Below, one piece after another: positions 47,125-57,505 of a DNA stretch of 64,000 nucleotides. The stretch's first letter is position 1. Every line of letters begins with the position of its first letter. The position numbers and the translations under genes were made by a program. A model generated the notes under the pieces. That model was not told the DNA's origin. It saw only the letters and a program-made list of their open reading frames with translations, and made no database searches. Source of the DNA: Henningerozyma blattae CBS 6284 (taxonomy: Eukaryota; Ascomycota; Saccharomycetes; Saccharomycetales; Saccharomycetaceae); assembly GCF_000315915.1 (NCBI RefSeq), contig NC_020185.1:992001-1056000 (forward strand). Reading direction: 5' to 3'.

Positions 47125-48189
47125 TCAAGAAAAAAAAAAAAATAAAATACTTGCCTTTGCATTGCGATATCTACTTAAATATTGATTCTCCACATACTCT
47201 TTGAAGAAACTGCCCCCATCAATCAATTGCTTTTCCCAAGCATTCCGTTCTTTATTGATCATACTGGCTCCACTTTTCCATAATCCTTCAATCAGATCTT
47301 CATTACCAATTATTCGGTTTACAGATTGTAATGGAATTCGTTGTGTTTCTAAATTGATCCCAATACCACCAAGATCATATAATATACGTGCAGTCAATCC
47401 CCACACATCTCTTTTCAGCTGGGGTCCTTCACACCCGCTCCCATTTTCAAGTTCACTCCCACTCTCTCCACTGGTCCCACTCAAATCATCTATTTGTTCC
47501 AACCATGATGTTTCATTACTATTCATCTTGTCATAATAAAAATGTTTCACATCCCATTTCAATCCACCCCAATTGGCAAAATATCTTCTTTTCCTAAAAT
47601 ATTCCACTTGATAATTATTTAATTTCTCACGTAACCCATTATTACTTGTAATTGGATCCAACAATGGTATAGAAAACAATGAAGATGTTTCACCAGGGTT
47701 CAATTTACCAAAAAATTTATTAATATTTAAAGGTTCTTCGTATTTCCTTGTGACCCCTTCATTTCCCAATTTCCCCTGAGTGTTATATAAAAAGCAAACC
47801 ATTGGTTTCACACTCAATAACGAATGTGAGAGATAGCAAGGGATTTGATCGCTGATTGTTTCAATCTCTAATCCATATTCTCCTCTTAAAATATCATTAT
47901 TTCTAGGTAAACCTATTTCTTCTTCAGCTTCTCTTCTAGCAATCTCTTCAAAAGTTTCCCATTTATTATCAGCTTTACCACCAGGGAATGAAACATGTCC
48001 AGCAAACGCCCTTAATTTTCTCGATCTTTTTGTCAACAACACTCGTAATTTCGAATTTTGATCAATAAATAACAAGATTAAAACCACTGATCTTCGATTT
48101 TCTGGCCAAACATATTGAAGTGGGCATCTGTTGATATTTTTAAATCTTCGAATGTTATTCAATATCGTAATTGGTTTAGGCAAGTTCAT
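47125..48189 (-). CDS. PCD1: Pcd1 Nudix coenzyme A diphosphatase
   Basis: A 354-residue Nudix hydrolase of the peroxisomal CoA diphosphatase type, which removes oxidised or acyl-CoA and some oxidised nucleotides. The Nudix box spans residues 70-94: GGKADNKWETFEEIARREAEEEIGL-type sequence with the REAEEE acids at 86-91. Upstream LTKRSRKLRAFAGHVSFPGG is the CoA-diphosphatase signature region. S. cerevisiae Pcd1 has 340 residues. The last codons (SILFFFFS) are read through a 13-base T run, so the exact C-terminus is uncertain. It follows STM1 as on chromosome XII. Confidence 0.92.
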   Translation of the reverse strand: MNLPKPITILNNIRRFKNINRCPLQYVWPENRRSVVLILLFIDQNSKLRVLLTKRSRKLRAFAGHVSFPGGKADNKWETFEEIARREAEEEIGLPRNNDILRGEYGLEIETISDQIPCYLSHSLLSVKPMVCFLYNTQGKLGNEGVTRKYEEPLNINKFFGKLNPGETSSLFSIPLLDPITSNNGLREKLNNYQVEYFRKRRYFANWGGLKWDVKHFYYDKMNSNETSWLEQIDDLSGTSGESGSELENGSGCEGPQLKRDVWGLTARILYDLGGIGINLETQRIPLQSVNRIIGNEDLIEGLWKSGASMINKERNAWEKQLIDGGSFFKEYVENQYLSRYRNAKASILFFFFS

Positions 48190-48460
48190 AATTTTTTTGA
48201 TTTACTCTTTTATTATTTTATTTTTTGGCCCTTAAGGCAAGATTCTTCAAGTTTTTTTTAAAAACTCCGATCCATTTCGGATTCTCATCGTTAGTAGATT
48301 AAAGTTGTTTTTTTTTTACCCCAATAATGGAGGGAGAAGGAAGAATTTTAAATAACATCTGAACAATACAAATTGTTAAAAAAAATAAAAAAAAATAAAA
48401 TAAAATTAACACAATCCAGTTTACATTCTAGTAAAGCTTATATATAGTTGGGTTTATAAA

Positions 48461-48506
48461 AACACGTAAAAACACGTAAAAACACGTAAATACACGTAAA
48501 TACACG
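48461..48506. repeat. 10-bp tandem repeat (AACACGTAAA)
   Basis: Five head-to-tail units: three AACACGTAAA, one TACACGTAAA and a partial TACACG. They lie about 275 bp upstream of the PCD1 ATG, each carrying an ACACGT word. The period is close to one DNA helical turn. Confidence 0.85.
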
Positions 48507-49294
48507 CTTGCACTCTACTTTCAATCAATATGCCTTATCTACATTTTATTTTTTTCAAATTATAATTATAGTAATTGGTAGATGATTTTAATATTTATGA
48601 TACAATAAGGATCAAAAAACATTATTGTACTAGAACTATGCTGATATTATTAAAGACACTAAATAATCAGTTATAATAGATACTATATAATTGTTACAAT
48701 ATCAGCCTAATAGACACGATATTAAGAGATAAAGTCCAAAGAAATAATTTGTTATTAGAGTATGTCTTTACAATAGATTTTCTATTCGAACCACTTTCAA
48801 TATCCAAGTTCGATACCCACTTTCAAATATTCGATTAACCTTTGGATTTACACATAGTTGATTCACATCATAGGCGGTATGTCGAAAATTTATAGTCTTC
48901 ATACAAAAGGCAATAAATTTTTCTACATTATATCTCTATATATAGAGACTATAGATCTTCGAAGTACAATCTATAACGTGAATCAGATATTTACAAGCTC
49001 AATAGTTGATCAAGTCCTGGAAAGTGGAAGTTAGTGTTGTCAAAACATCAGCATTATTTTCCCTGACAAGAATATATTTATAAGTATTGATCGGATATAG
49101 GCCCTTACCGTATACTTTCTGAAACTATTCTTATCCCTTATATCTAGTATTATTTGTGATTTCCTCATGATGGATCAATAAATTCTCTTATCAGCATCCA
49201 TGAAGTAACGTTGGGAGATGACAGAAAAAAAAAATACGCAAAACATTTTGTCAAATAATCAAGGGGATTTACAGTGAATTCTGGTATACAACAG

Positions 49295-49726
49295 TGTACG
49301 ACATTCGAATCCTTAATATTAGTATTGCTGTTAGCCATAATTAAGATAATAATTCTTTTTTTTGTATATTGTTTATAGCATAGAAACCTCCTACCCTTTT
49401 GAGTAGGAATTAAAATTATAAAAAGTATAAAAATATATAAGATTAGATGTCGACTGAAATATTGGCAATTTATACATTATTTTTGGACAAGATAAGTCAA
49501 TTCATCGTGGTCTATAAGTGAAAATTTTTCACCTAATCAACCTCACAAGAGTTATGTGCCTTTCATACATAGTATATCCTGTAGAATCTACATGGTGTAC
49601 TTTAATTAACGACAACGAATTTTCTAATTGGGGTTTTTATTAGCACCGTATATTCACATTATACTATCTTTTATCCTAAACCAGTATATCTACTGTTGTA
49701 TGTATAAAGACCATGAATATCTAGCA
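49295..49726 (-). mobile_element. Solo LTR of a Ty1/copia-like retrotransposon (copy B)
   Basis: A 432-bp element reading 5' TGCTAGATATTC ... GTCGTACA 3' on the minus strand. It is flanked by a perfect 5-bp target duplication (AACAG at 49290-49294 and 49727-49731), the hallmark of integration. It aligns along its full length with the LTR at 61769-62201, at roughly 70 percent identity by eye. Shared blocks include ATAAAAACCCCAAT, GAAAAATTTTCAC and GGGTAGGAGGTTTCTATGCT. Near the 3' end an ATG opens MANSNTNIKDSNV, similar to the start in the other copy, suggesting that Gag begins inside the LTR as in Ty1. No internal region remains. Confidence 0.88.
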
Positions 49727-50261
49727 AACAGGTAATTCTTTCATTAAGCCAGAGAAGTTTACCAAATTATATGATTCTTTATTATTAATAAACTTGTGTA
49801 ACTTCTTGGATATTAAAATTTTTCACCGTTGACTTCCAATCATCTCCTTATATATATTTTCTTCGTTGTCTACCGTTCCTAGTTGTAACAGCTGATACAA
49901 CTCATCATATTTACAAACTTTTGTAAGGGTGATCAACCACCACCATGTGTTTGCTTAAAAAAATCACTCTAGCTAATACTTCATGAAGCGCGCATCATGA
50001 GATGTGCCAGCGTTAATACAACAGTTTCCAATGTCGAATAAAGTTATATATATTCTATATATTAATCACAAAATATTATTCTTTTTAATTTGATAGGAGC
50101 TAATACTACCATCAAACCTTCGATCATCGAATAAGATTACATTTGTTGAAGGCGAACTCTTGCCCCTCCTCCTCATCGTTGTTTCTCTCCCCTCCCATTA
50201 ATTCTTGAAATAAGCTTTCGCTTTTCGTTACAAATAACTAAATAATTTTATTATACAATTT

Positions 50262-53200
50262 CTAATTTGCATCCATACCGGATAAATATGAATGACCAAC
50301 TCTACCTAAAAATCTCTTTACAGCTTGTCTTAATTCAGTTGGAACACTTTTATCTAAAATATTCATCACAAGTTTATACATTACTGGACAATATTTCTTG
50401 AAATCTTCATCATCAAATTCATAATAACCTTGTAAGATTTCAACAATAACAGGACGCCATGTATTAATACTACGTTCCATAGTTCTATCATCAAGAGCAA
50501 TATATCCTTTCACTACTCCAACACATATAGAAATCAGACGTCTAATTAATTCATCTTTCTTTTCATCACCATTTAAATAAAGCTTGAATAAAATATCAAT
50601 CAAAACTGCAGCAGCACTAGTTTCTTGCTTTAATAAATTTGGAATCTTATCAACAACTCTAGCTCCAACTAATCTAGTTCTTAATTCATAATCTTCATTG
50701 AAATCTCTAGCAAATTCATAAGATTTTTCTAATAACCCAGTTACCTTAAATGATTGTTCATCAGGAATATGACTCAAGAAATCATCATTTTCAAATAATT
50801 CACTTAATAATTCAATCATTAATAATTGTAAAACACATTTAACAACGATAGAATTTTTCACATTGATTCTATGTCTTAATTCTTCCTTTTTATTTGTTGG
50901 AACATTTGGTAATTTTTTAACAACTTGTCTTTCAATGATTGGAGAACTTACTAAGGTATTTTCATTTGTATCATTGTCTCCATCAGTAGGTGCTGCTTTA
51001 TTCGTCACAGTTTCCATATCTTTACCCACATCTTCACTAGATTCTTCATCATGAGCTCGTTGAACTGTTTCTTCAATGGTGCTGTTATTATCTTCGCCTT
51101 CTGGTAGTGTAACAATAGCATCTTCTACATATTTTGTAACAGAAGGTTGACGACCTTTATGTAATGGATCATAATCAAATAATTCGGATGCAGTAGTTAA
51201 TTCGAATAATCTTTCAAAGACTTTTCCAATTTCTTCCCAATGAGTTTTATCAAACTTTAAAATATTTTGTAAAATTAATTGTTGTAAACATGCTCTACCA
51301 ATTCTAGCAATTGTATCATTTTCTTGACAAATACATGAAACAAGTAATCCTAAGAAACCATCTAACATTTTATTTAATGATTCAAAATAATGTGTGAATA
51401 AAGATATTAAATTTCTTAAAGCTTGAATCAATGTTGTTGATAGCCAGACACTTAAATCATCATGACTATTGAATTGGTTAACTTCCCAATGCTTGGAAAG
51501 AACTCCAAAAATTGGGAAAAGTAGTTTGGTGCATACATTACCCCAAAATTCATCACTAAAGTCACTTCCATATGTTACAAGAGAATCGAACATATAATCT
51601 AGAGCCCTTGATCTAACTTCTAAATCTTCAGCCGTCATAATAGTGTCATTAAAGCAAAATAATAATGGGAACCAAATATCTTGGAATACATCTTTCCCAT
51701 GAAGTAATTTTTCTCGTTTGACCATGTCTTCTTCCTTTGTAGAATAACATATTCTTGCTACTTCCTTGGTAATTGAACGTAATGATTCTAATGCATGTAA
51801 AGATAATTTTTGATATTTTTTATTTTTGGAGATTTCTTTAAACACTTCAGTTAATTCCCCAAATGTATCATCTTGAATAAAAACGTCTTCAAGATGGTTT
51901 GCAACAATGTTGGAATATGCTAATTTAAAAGTTCTACCAACAATATGCTCATTTTTAGAACGTGCGGTAAATTGAAGAGATTCAAGAATTGGCTTCCATC
52001 CAGATTTAATTTTTGGGGCCTTTAATTTAATAAAATTAGTATAGCATTCCAAAATCATTTCTTGAACTTCATTACTACTTGTATGTTGAATAGTATATTT
52101 GAAAGGTTGAAGGAAATCACATTTAAATTCAAAACCTGATAATTCTTCTATATCCAAAAATCTCATTGATAATTGACGTAATGAATCAATGGCGAAAAAA
52201 ACAACTGCTAGATTAGCATTTGTAGCAATTTGATTAAAAGCAGAACCCATTACAGCCCAAATAGGAGTCCATTCGACTTTAATACGATCCATATTATAGT
52301 AACAAACATCTACCATTTTTTGAAGAGAAAACATTCTAGGGGTAGAAGCATCTTGAGAGGATTCAATTTCATCTAGAGCAACGTCTGTCATAGCTGTAAT
52401 AAAATCTACAATAGCATCACCAGATAATTCTGCACTTCTTGTAAAAATATTATCCATTAACACAACAAGTTCACTTGAAACAATAGATTTTGAGATTTCT
52501 GGGGCTAAAGTTTGGTTGTTATGTTTTTCCTGGGCTAATTCCGCAGGTGTAGCCTTCTTTGACCAAATATCAAAAATAGATGCATTTGCAGTTCTAGTGG
52601 AATCAATAGATCCCCTGTGGCCTGCAACTCTTGCCTGAGAAACATCTGGAACAGTATTCCTATCAATACCTTTAGAGATTAATTGTAATCTTTCCACTTG
52701 AGAAATAACCAATAATACATCTTTCCAAGAATCTTTAAAGAACGTTCCCTCTGATAAAGCTTCTTCAAGTAAAATAGTTATGGCATTGATATTTTTAACT
52801 TTTAATTCTTCTACGTTTTGTAAGTTACAAAATTGAACAAGCGCACCAATAAAAGATTTTCTTGCATCGTCGATCCCAAAAATAGTTGATATTTTGATAG
52901 AAATCTTCAAACCTTCTAAGCACTTAGAAGTAGATTCAATATCGTCATATTCTTTAAATGGAGGAGTTAAAGCTGCCAAAAATGACATCCAAAGTGTTTC
53001 AAAAATTGATTTAACATGTTCTACATGGGATGCACCATAAAATACATCATCTGATCCATCTTTTTTAGTTTTATTCAAGTTTTTGAAAACAAGTTCTGTT
53101 TTAGAGGATATTTCCTTGGATACTTGCATATATGCTTCTCTTACCATATCTCTGGAACTAAAAAAATTAAATGCAGATTGAGGTTGTTGATGAATTAAAT

Positions 53201-56200
53201 TTTCATCATTGTTTAACATAGCTTCATGTTGTTCAGAAAGTAATTTGATTTCATTTGCTGAAATCTCATCGAAGATACCAACTAAAAATTCCTTTGGTAA
53301 ATCGTTGCCATTATCAATACCTTCATTATTTTCTAAAAATTCTTGTAAAGTCATTCTGTTTTTAATTTGAGACGAATGTAAATCTGTATTTAACATGATA
53401 ATAGAATAAGATAAAACATAAGCAGTATCAGCTTTAGAAAATACACCAGGATTTTGATCACAGAAACGCTCAGCGAATTTTAACATAAATCTATCTATTT
53501 TTTGGCCTTCACCTGGAAGTCTAAATTTTTGTAAAAAGGCTCTTAAAGCATCTACAATAGATAGTCCTGAAAAATCAAATTCATCTATAAAGGCATGCAT
53601 GATTGCAATATTTTCATCATTACCTTCACCCAAATAATCACCAACTTTAGCTAAATCTAAGCCATCAGTTTCTAATAGCCATTTAGCAATTGATTGAGAA
53701 GTATCATCAGTTAAAAATCCCTTTGAAATCAATTTTGGAATTGCCCGCTTAGGCTTCATATTAAATATTCTAACACACTCGGATAAATCTGTTTTACGTT
53801 GTTTCAAATTATCAAACTGCATTGGGTCTTCTACATCTTGCGAATGACTTAATGAAGAAGTACCATCATCCATATTACTATTTTCTAAACTTAAATTGGA
53901 TTGATCTCTCCTTTCACTTGATGATAAAACTGATAATGATCTACTAGCTCTAACATTCTTCATAATACTATTATTCAACAATTCTGAGACGGGATGTAAA
54001 GCTTTATGGGCCCAAGAACTTAGAGATCTAAGAATGGAAACTATGCAATTTAAAGATGACATTTTCAAAGCATAATCCACCGGGAATGGTAGAACGTCTT
54101 GATTCTCTGTGGAAGATGAAAGATTAGAAATAGATAGAAGTGGAAGTTGAGATAAATTGTAAGTAGCTAGAGATTTATTGACCTGCTCATCGAATGCACG
54201 CTTTTGAGTTGATGAGACTTCTACTCTTGTTAAAGCTAATCTTGTTAAGTAATCTACAAGTATTTCCATAATATTAGGCATACCAGTATTACAATCATAA
54301 TTCAAATAAAATTCAATTAAGGTACGTGGATCATTACATAACCTTTGCATGACATATAAGAAATATCTCTTTTGATGAGAAGTAGAGGTCTTTAATTCTG
54401 ATATGGGGAAATAGATTTCAGTTAAAAATACCGGAATTTCTCTTCTAAACGCTACCCTTAAATTCGAAATCAATATCCACATAATTTCTAAAGTTATTTC
54501 ATAAACAGAAGAAATAGGAGAAGATGCATTACGTGTCAATGAAAGACACAAATACTGTCTAATTGCATCTACTAATGTAATACGATTTTTACCTAATTTA
54601 AAAGAAATATCTGAAAGGAAAACATCGATGTGATCTCTTAACATTGAATGAATTAAATGTAGTGCTAAAAGCTTTGATCTTACGGAATGAGATCTCATAT
54701 CCATGTCAGCTTCTAAAGTCTTTGCTGACATTTTTACCATTGTTCTAAAGACTAAAAACGCATCTCTAATGATTAATTCTTGAGAATTTGGAATATCATG
54801 GGAAGTCTGTTGAGAATCAACTATTTTTTCATCTTCATCATTTAATTTACTCATATTTTGTAAAGTTAGTGGAGCAGCAGATGATGTACTAATATTTGTA
54901 TCGATATCCACTTCAACATTGGAAAGACTTTCTTGAGTAGTCATTTGATTCTTGCTAGAAGAGTTATCATTAGATGAAGAAGTCTTTTTCAAATCAATTT
55001 TAGAAAAAATACCACCTACAATTTGAATTAGAGTAGCTTGTGCGATCCCTTGATTAGAAGAACTTAGGGAAAGAATGAACACATTATAAATAGTTCTCAC
55101 AGCTTTTAAAAGAGATGCACCATGACATAAGGAGTCCACATCCTCTACTAATATACAACTTGATAATGCTCGTACGATTTGGAGTTCTACTTTTGGATCT
55201 GTGCTTTCTCCTTGAAAACAATCCGAGATTGTATCAATCGCAGCATCAATTAATTTTTGCTTTGGAGGTGGTGTTACACCTGATAAGGAATCTTCTGTTT
55301 GATCATTGGATGCTGAACAATCTGGTGGGTTAATTAAAATTGTTTCATCCAATGCTCTAAAGGAAAATAATTTTGATAAACAATCTAATGCCTTAAATTG
55401 TAATTTAGTAGAAGAACTTCTACAACAAGCTCTTAATGCCTCGAAAATGGATATGGAATCAATGGTATCTGTATTGAATTTTGTTAAATCTTTATGTTTG
55501 GATAGAGCATGTTCTACTACTTTTTGAACTGCTGTATTTTTTTTCAAATCTTTTTCTTCTAATAAATCGGTAAGGGTATCTTTAATCAATGATATATTGG
55601 AAGTCAAGTTTGGAGTTTGTTTTTTAGGTTTATCAATTACTGGCTGTTGCTTTTGTTGTTGCTTGGAAGTTTCAGATTCTGAAGCATTTGAAACAGGCGT
55701 ATCTGAAGGTTCAGTATTGTCTTGATTTTCATCTAGACGTGTTTGCTTAACAGATTCATTATCATCAAGATTCTCCAGAGGGGTTTCTTTAACTGAGTTT
55801 AGATCATCAGCAACTTCAGCTAAAGCTTCGGCACTATCAGACTGGTTATCTTCTTTTGTAGCTTCTTCTTGATCTTCTTGATCTTCTTCTTTACCTGCTT
55901 CTTGATCTTCCTTAGTATCTTCTTCTTGATCTTTCTTTGTATCTTCTTCTGGATCTTCCTCTTTTTCGTTCTTATCATCTATACTTCCATTTTTTTCTTC
56001 CTCTACCTTCTTTTCTTCTTGCTCATTATTCTCATCTTTATCTTCATCAAGAACCGTATCCGTTGCATCAGCACCTTGTGAATCATTATCATGTTCTTCA
56101 TTCAAATCAATTGAATCATTTAATGAGTTATTTGTAGAATCCTTTAAAGAGTTAGTTGTTGAATCTTTCAAAGAATCTTTCACGGAATCCTCTACTGAAT

Positions 56201-56282
56201 CTTTATTAATTGAAGAAACATTTGCTGGATCTTGCAGCGGTTCCACTGGGGGAGCATCTGTCGCCTCTGTTGGAGTAGCCAT
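50262..56282 (-). CDS. SEC7: Sec7, trans-Golgi Arf guanine nucleotide exchange factor
   Basis: A 2006-residue large ArfGEF that activates Arf1 at the trans-Golgi. The first 230 residues are disordered and extremely acidic (Glu/Asp/Lys/Gln repeats). DCB and HUS domains follow (about 230-800, with the HUS-box region around FRTMVKMSAKTLE...). The Sec7 catalytic domain spans about 835-1025 with the glutamate finger E925 in LPGEGQKIDRFM, and the four HDS domains extend to the C-terminus, ending GRVGHSYLSGMDAN. Length matches S. cerevisiae Sec7 (2009). Next to HSP42 and SUP35 as on chromosome IV. Confidence 0.96.
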   Translation of the reverse strand: MATPTEATDAPPVEPLQDPANVSSINKDSVEDSVKDSLKDSTTNSLKDSTNNSLNDSIDLNEEHDNDSQGADATDTVLDEDKDENNEQEEKKVEEEKNGSIDDKNEKEEDPEEDTKKDQEEDTKEDQEAGKEEDQEDQEEATKEDNQSDSAEALAEVADDLNSVKETPLENLDDNESVKQTRLDENQDNTEPSDTPVSNASESETSKQQQKQQPVIDKPKKQTPNLTSNISLIKDTLTDLLEEKDLKKNTAVQKVVEHALSKHKDLTKFNTDTIDSISIFEALRACCRSSSTKLQFKALDCLSKLFSFRALDETILINPPDCSASNDQTEDSLSGVTPPPKQKLIDAAIDTISDCFQGESTDPKVELQIVRALSSCILVEDVDSLCHGASLLKAVRTIYNVFILSLSSSNQGIAQATLIQIVGGIFSKIDLKKTSSSNDNSSSKNQMTTQESLSNVEVDIDTNISTSSAAPLTLQNMSKLNDEDEKIVDSQQTSHDIPNSQELIIRDAFLVFRTMVKMSAKTLEADMDMRSHSVRSKLLALHLIHSMLRDHIDVFLSDISFKLGKNRITLVDAIRQYLCLSLTRNASSPISSVYEITLEIMWILISNLRVAFRREIPVFLTEIYFPISELKTSTSHQKRYFLYVMQRLCNDPRTLIEFYLNYDCNTGMPNIMEILVDYLTRLALTRVEVSSTQKRAFDEQVNKSLATYNLSQLPLLSISNLSSSTENQDVLPFPVDYALKMSSLNCIVSILRSLSSWAHKALHPVSELLNNSIMKNVRASRSLSVLSSSERRDQSNLSLENSNMDDGTSSLSHSQDVEDPMQFDNLKQRKTDLSECVRIFNMKPKRAIPKLISKGFLTDDTSQSIAKWLLETDGLDLAKVGDYLGEGNDENIAIMHAFIDEFDFSGLSIVDALRAFLQKFRLPGEGQKIDRFMLKFAERFCDQNPGVFSKADTAYVLSYSIIMLNTDLHSSQIKNRMTLQEFLENNEGIDNGNDLPKEFLVGIFDEISANEIKLLSEQHEAMLNNDENLIHQQPQSAFNFFSSRDMVREAYMQVSKEISSKTELVFKNLNKTKKDGSDDVFYGASHVEHVKSIFETLWMSFLAALTPPFKEYDDIESTSKCLEGLKISIKISTIFGIDDARKSFIGALVQFCNLQNVEELKVKNINAITILLEEALSEGTFFKDSWKDVLLVISQVERLQLISKGIDRNTVPDVSQARVAGHRGSIDSTRTANASIFDIWSKKATPAELAQEKHNNQTLAPEISKSIVSSELVVLMDNIFTRSAELSGDAIVDFITAMTDVALDEIESSQDASTPRMFSLQKMVDVCYYNMDRIKVEWTPIWAVMGSAFNQIATNANLAVVFFAIDSLRQLSMRFLDIEELSGFEFKCDFLQPFKYTIQHTSSNEVQEMILECYTNFIKLKAPKIKSGWKPILESLQFTARSKNEHIVGRTFKLAYSNIVANHLEDVFIQDDTFGELTEVFKEISKNKKYQKLSLHALESLRSITKEVARICYSTKEEDMVKREKLLHGKDVFQDIWFPLLFCFNDTIMTAEDLEVRSRALDYMFDSLVTYGSDFSDEFWGNVCTKLLFPIFGVLSKHWEVNQFNSHDDLSVWLSTTLIQALRNLISLFTHYFESLNKMLDGFLGLLVSCICQENDTIARIGRACLQQLILQNILKFDKTHWEEIGKVFERLFELTTASELFDYDPLHKGRQPSVTKYVEDAIVTLPEGEDNNSTIEETVQRAHDEESSEDVGKDMETVTNKAAPTDGDNDTNENTLVSSPIIERQVVKKLPNVPTNKKEELRHRINVKNSIVVKCVLQLLMIELLSELFENDDFLSHIPDEQSFKVTGLLEKSYEFARDFNEDYELRTRLVGARVVDKIPNLLKQETSAAAVLIDILFKLYLNGDEKKDELIRRLISICVGVVKGYIALDDRTMERSINTWRPVIVEILQGYYEFDDEDFKKYCPVMYKLVMNILDKSVPTELRQAVKRFLGRVGHSYLSGMDAN

Positions 56283-56619
56283 TGCTAATCAATATGGGGG
56301 TTGATGATGATGATCAATTAGTATATGATAATTCTCCTCGAAGGGTTAATTTACTGATTAATGTACAAAACTTCGAAGAGCAAAACACCACCAATATTAT
56401 CTGGTTCCAATGATTGTATTTGTTTGGATCAATCCAGATTGTCTTTAAGTATTTCTCAATATTGAATATTTAATCCTTAATCGGTAAATTTCTAATATCA
56501 ATTATTTCACTGGATCGATCATGATGTTTACAGAACTCCTTTACTGAGACTGTCTCATATCTCTGTCCATTTCGGTAGCCAGAAAACAAAACATTCCGAG
56601 AATTTATATTTCCCAAAAC

Positions 56620-56626
56620 CGGGTAA
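56620..56626 (+). promoter_or_regulatory. Reb1-type site (CGGGTAA)
   Basis: AACCGGGTAAAA contains the exact Reb1 core, 340 bp upstream of SEC7. Confidence 0.45.
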
Positions 56627-57225
56627 AATATTGAAGAATTTGGGAGAGAGAAAAGTCTACAGTTCGAATCTCCAAGAGACCACTGTACATATATAAAATT
56701 TAATAGACAAGCTTAAATAAAGGTTCAATAAAATCTAAAGAGAATATGCAAGGTGAGTCGTTTAAAATAAAGAGTCAAACATTTACCCACTAATCAAGTA
56801 ATTACATGTCAATCTTTAAGAATTGGCTAAGAACAAGCAAATATACGTTTACGGTGTCACCAATTGCATATAGTTATCTATCAAACCGAGTATTAAAGAT
56901 TCATTTTTGAATGATATTAATATAGCATGAAACACATTACCTATTAAGGCAATCTCTCAAATAATAAAACATAACTTCAGTCTAAGTCATGCTCTATTAA
57001 TTGCCCAAAATAGAACTTATCAAAGCACAATAGAGACCTTTAGTAGCTAACAAAATATAGGTTATTTAATAATAATAATTATAATAATAATAATGCCTCA
57101 ATCTAAATTTCATATGGCAAAAATACATCATAAAAAGTAAGGGCTAGTTTATTTTATTGTAAATATGTGTCGTAATAAAGGTTTCTTATATCCGTGGGCC
57201 ATAAAAAAGATGCGAATGGTTTCTA

Positions 57226-57243
57226 TTCTGGAAAATTCCAGAA
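57226..57243. promoter_or_regulatory. Heat-shock element of HSP42
   Basis: TTCTGGAAAATTCCAGAA has four perfect alternating TTC/GAA units at 5-bp spacing, the ideal Hsf1 trimer site, 263 bp upstream of the HSP42 start. Confidence 0.85.
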
Positions 57244-57296
57244 GTATATCTGAATCCGGAATTTTTCATTAGGCGCTACGGCATTTTCTGGGGCTA

Positions 57297-57301
57297 AGGG
57301 G
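57297..57301 (+). promoter_or_regulatory. STRE (AGGGG) of HSP42
   Basis: One AGGGG stress-response element for Msn2/4, between the heat-shock element and the TATA box. Confidence 0.5.
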
Positions 57302-57351
57302 TTGGAATGAGTGGGATTGATCTGAGATGATATATATGTGATATTATAACA

Positions 57352-57359
57352 TATAAAAG
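57352..57359 (+). promoter_or_regulatory. TATA box of HSP42
   Basis: TATAAAAG, a strong TATA match, 147 bp upstream of the chosen ATG, as expected of a stress-induced gene. Confidence 0.65.
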
Positions 57360-57505
57360 GATTAGAATACCTTAGCTATCTTTAACATTCAATTGTTGAT
57401 GCTTTAAAGTTCGAATTATTATATTATTTATTATAATTTAAAAAAACAACATTGAAAATTATCAATACAACTCTACAGAACAATTACTCAACAAGCTTAT
57501 TTAAA

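Larger units (their letters stand above)
48190..50261. other. Long intergenic region PCD1-SEC7 with solo LTR
   Basis: 2.07 kb with no convincing ORF. From the left: the PCD1 promoter, a 10-bp tandem repeat at 48461-48506, about 780 bp of AT-rich DNA that may contain older decayed transposon sequence (not resolved), the solo LTR at 49295-49726, and about 530 bp ending at the SEC7 stop. No tRNA gene was recognised on either strand. Confidence 0.6.
56283..57505. other. Intergenic: divergent SEC7/HSP42 promoter
   Basis: 1.2 kb. A Reb1-type CGGGTAA lies at 56620-56626 on the SEC7 side. The HSP42 side has a heat-shock element, a STRE and a TATA box. A GTTCGAATC word at 56662 is not part of a tRNA-like fold. 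Confidence 0.65.

Noticed and set aside
48785..48835. TTCGAACC and GTTCGATACCC words resembling tRNA B boxes
   Set aside because: No cloverleaf can be folded around them by eye on either strand.
48520..49290. Older LTR fragments beside the solo LTR
   Set aside because: Some TGTT and AACA-like ends occur, but no matching target duplication or alignable partner was found.
56655..56690. Possible tRNA B box (GTTCGAATC)
   Set aside because: The flanks do not form a T stem or acceptor stem and no A box precedes it at suitable spacing.
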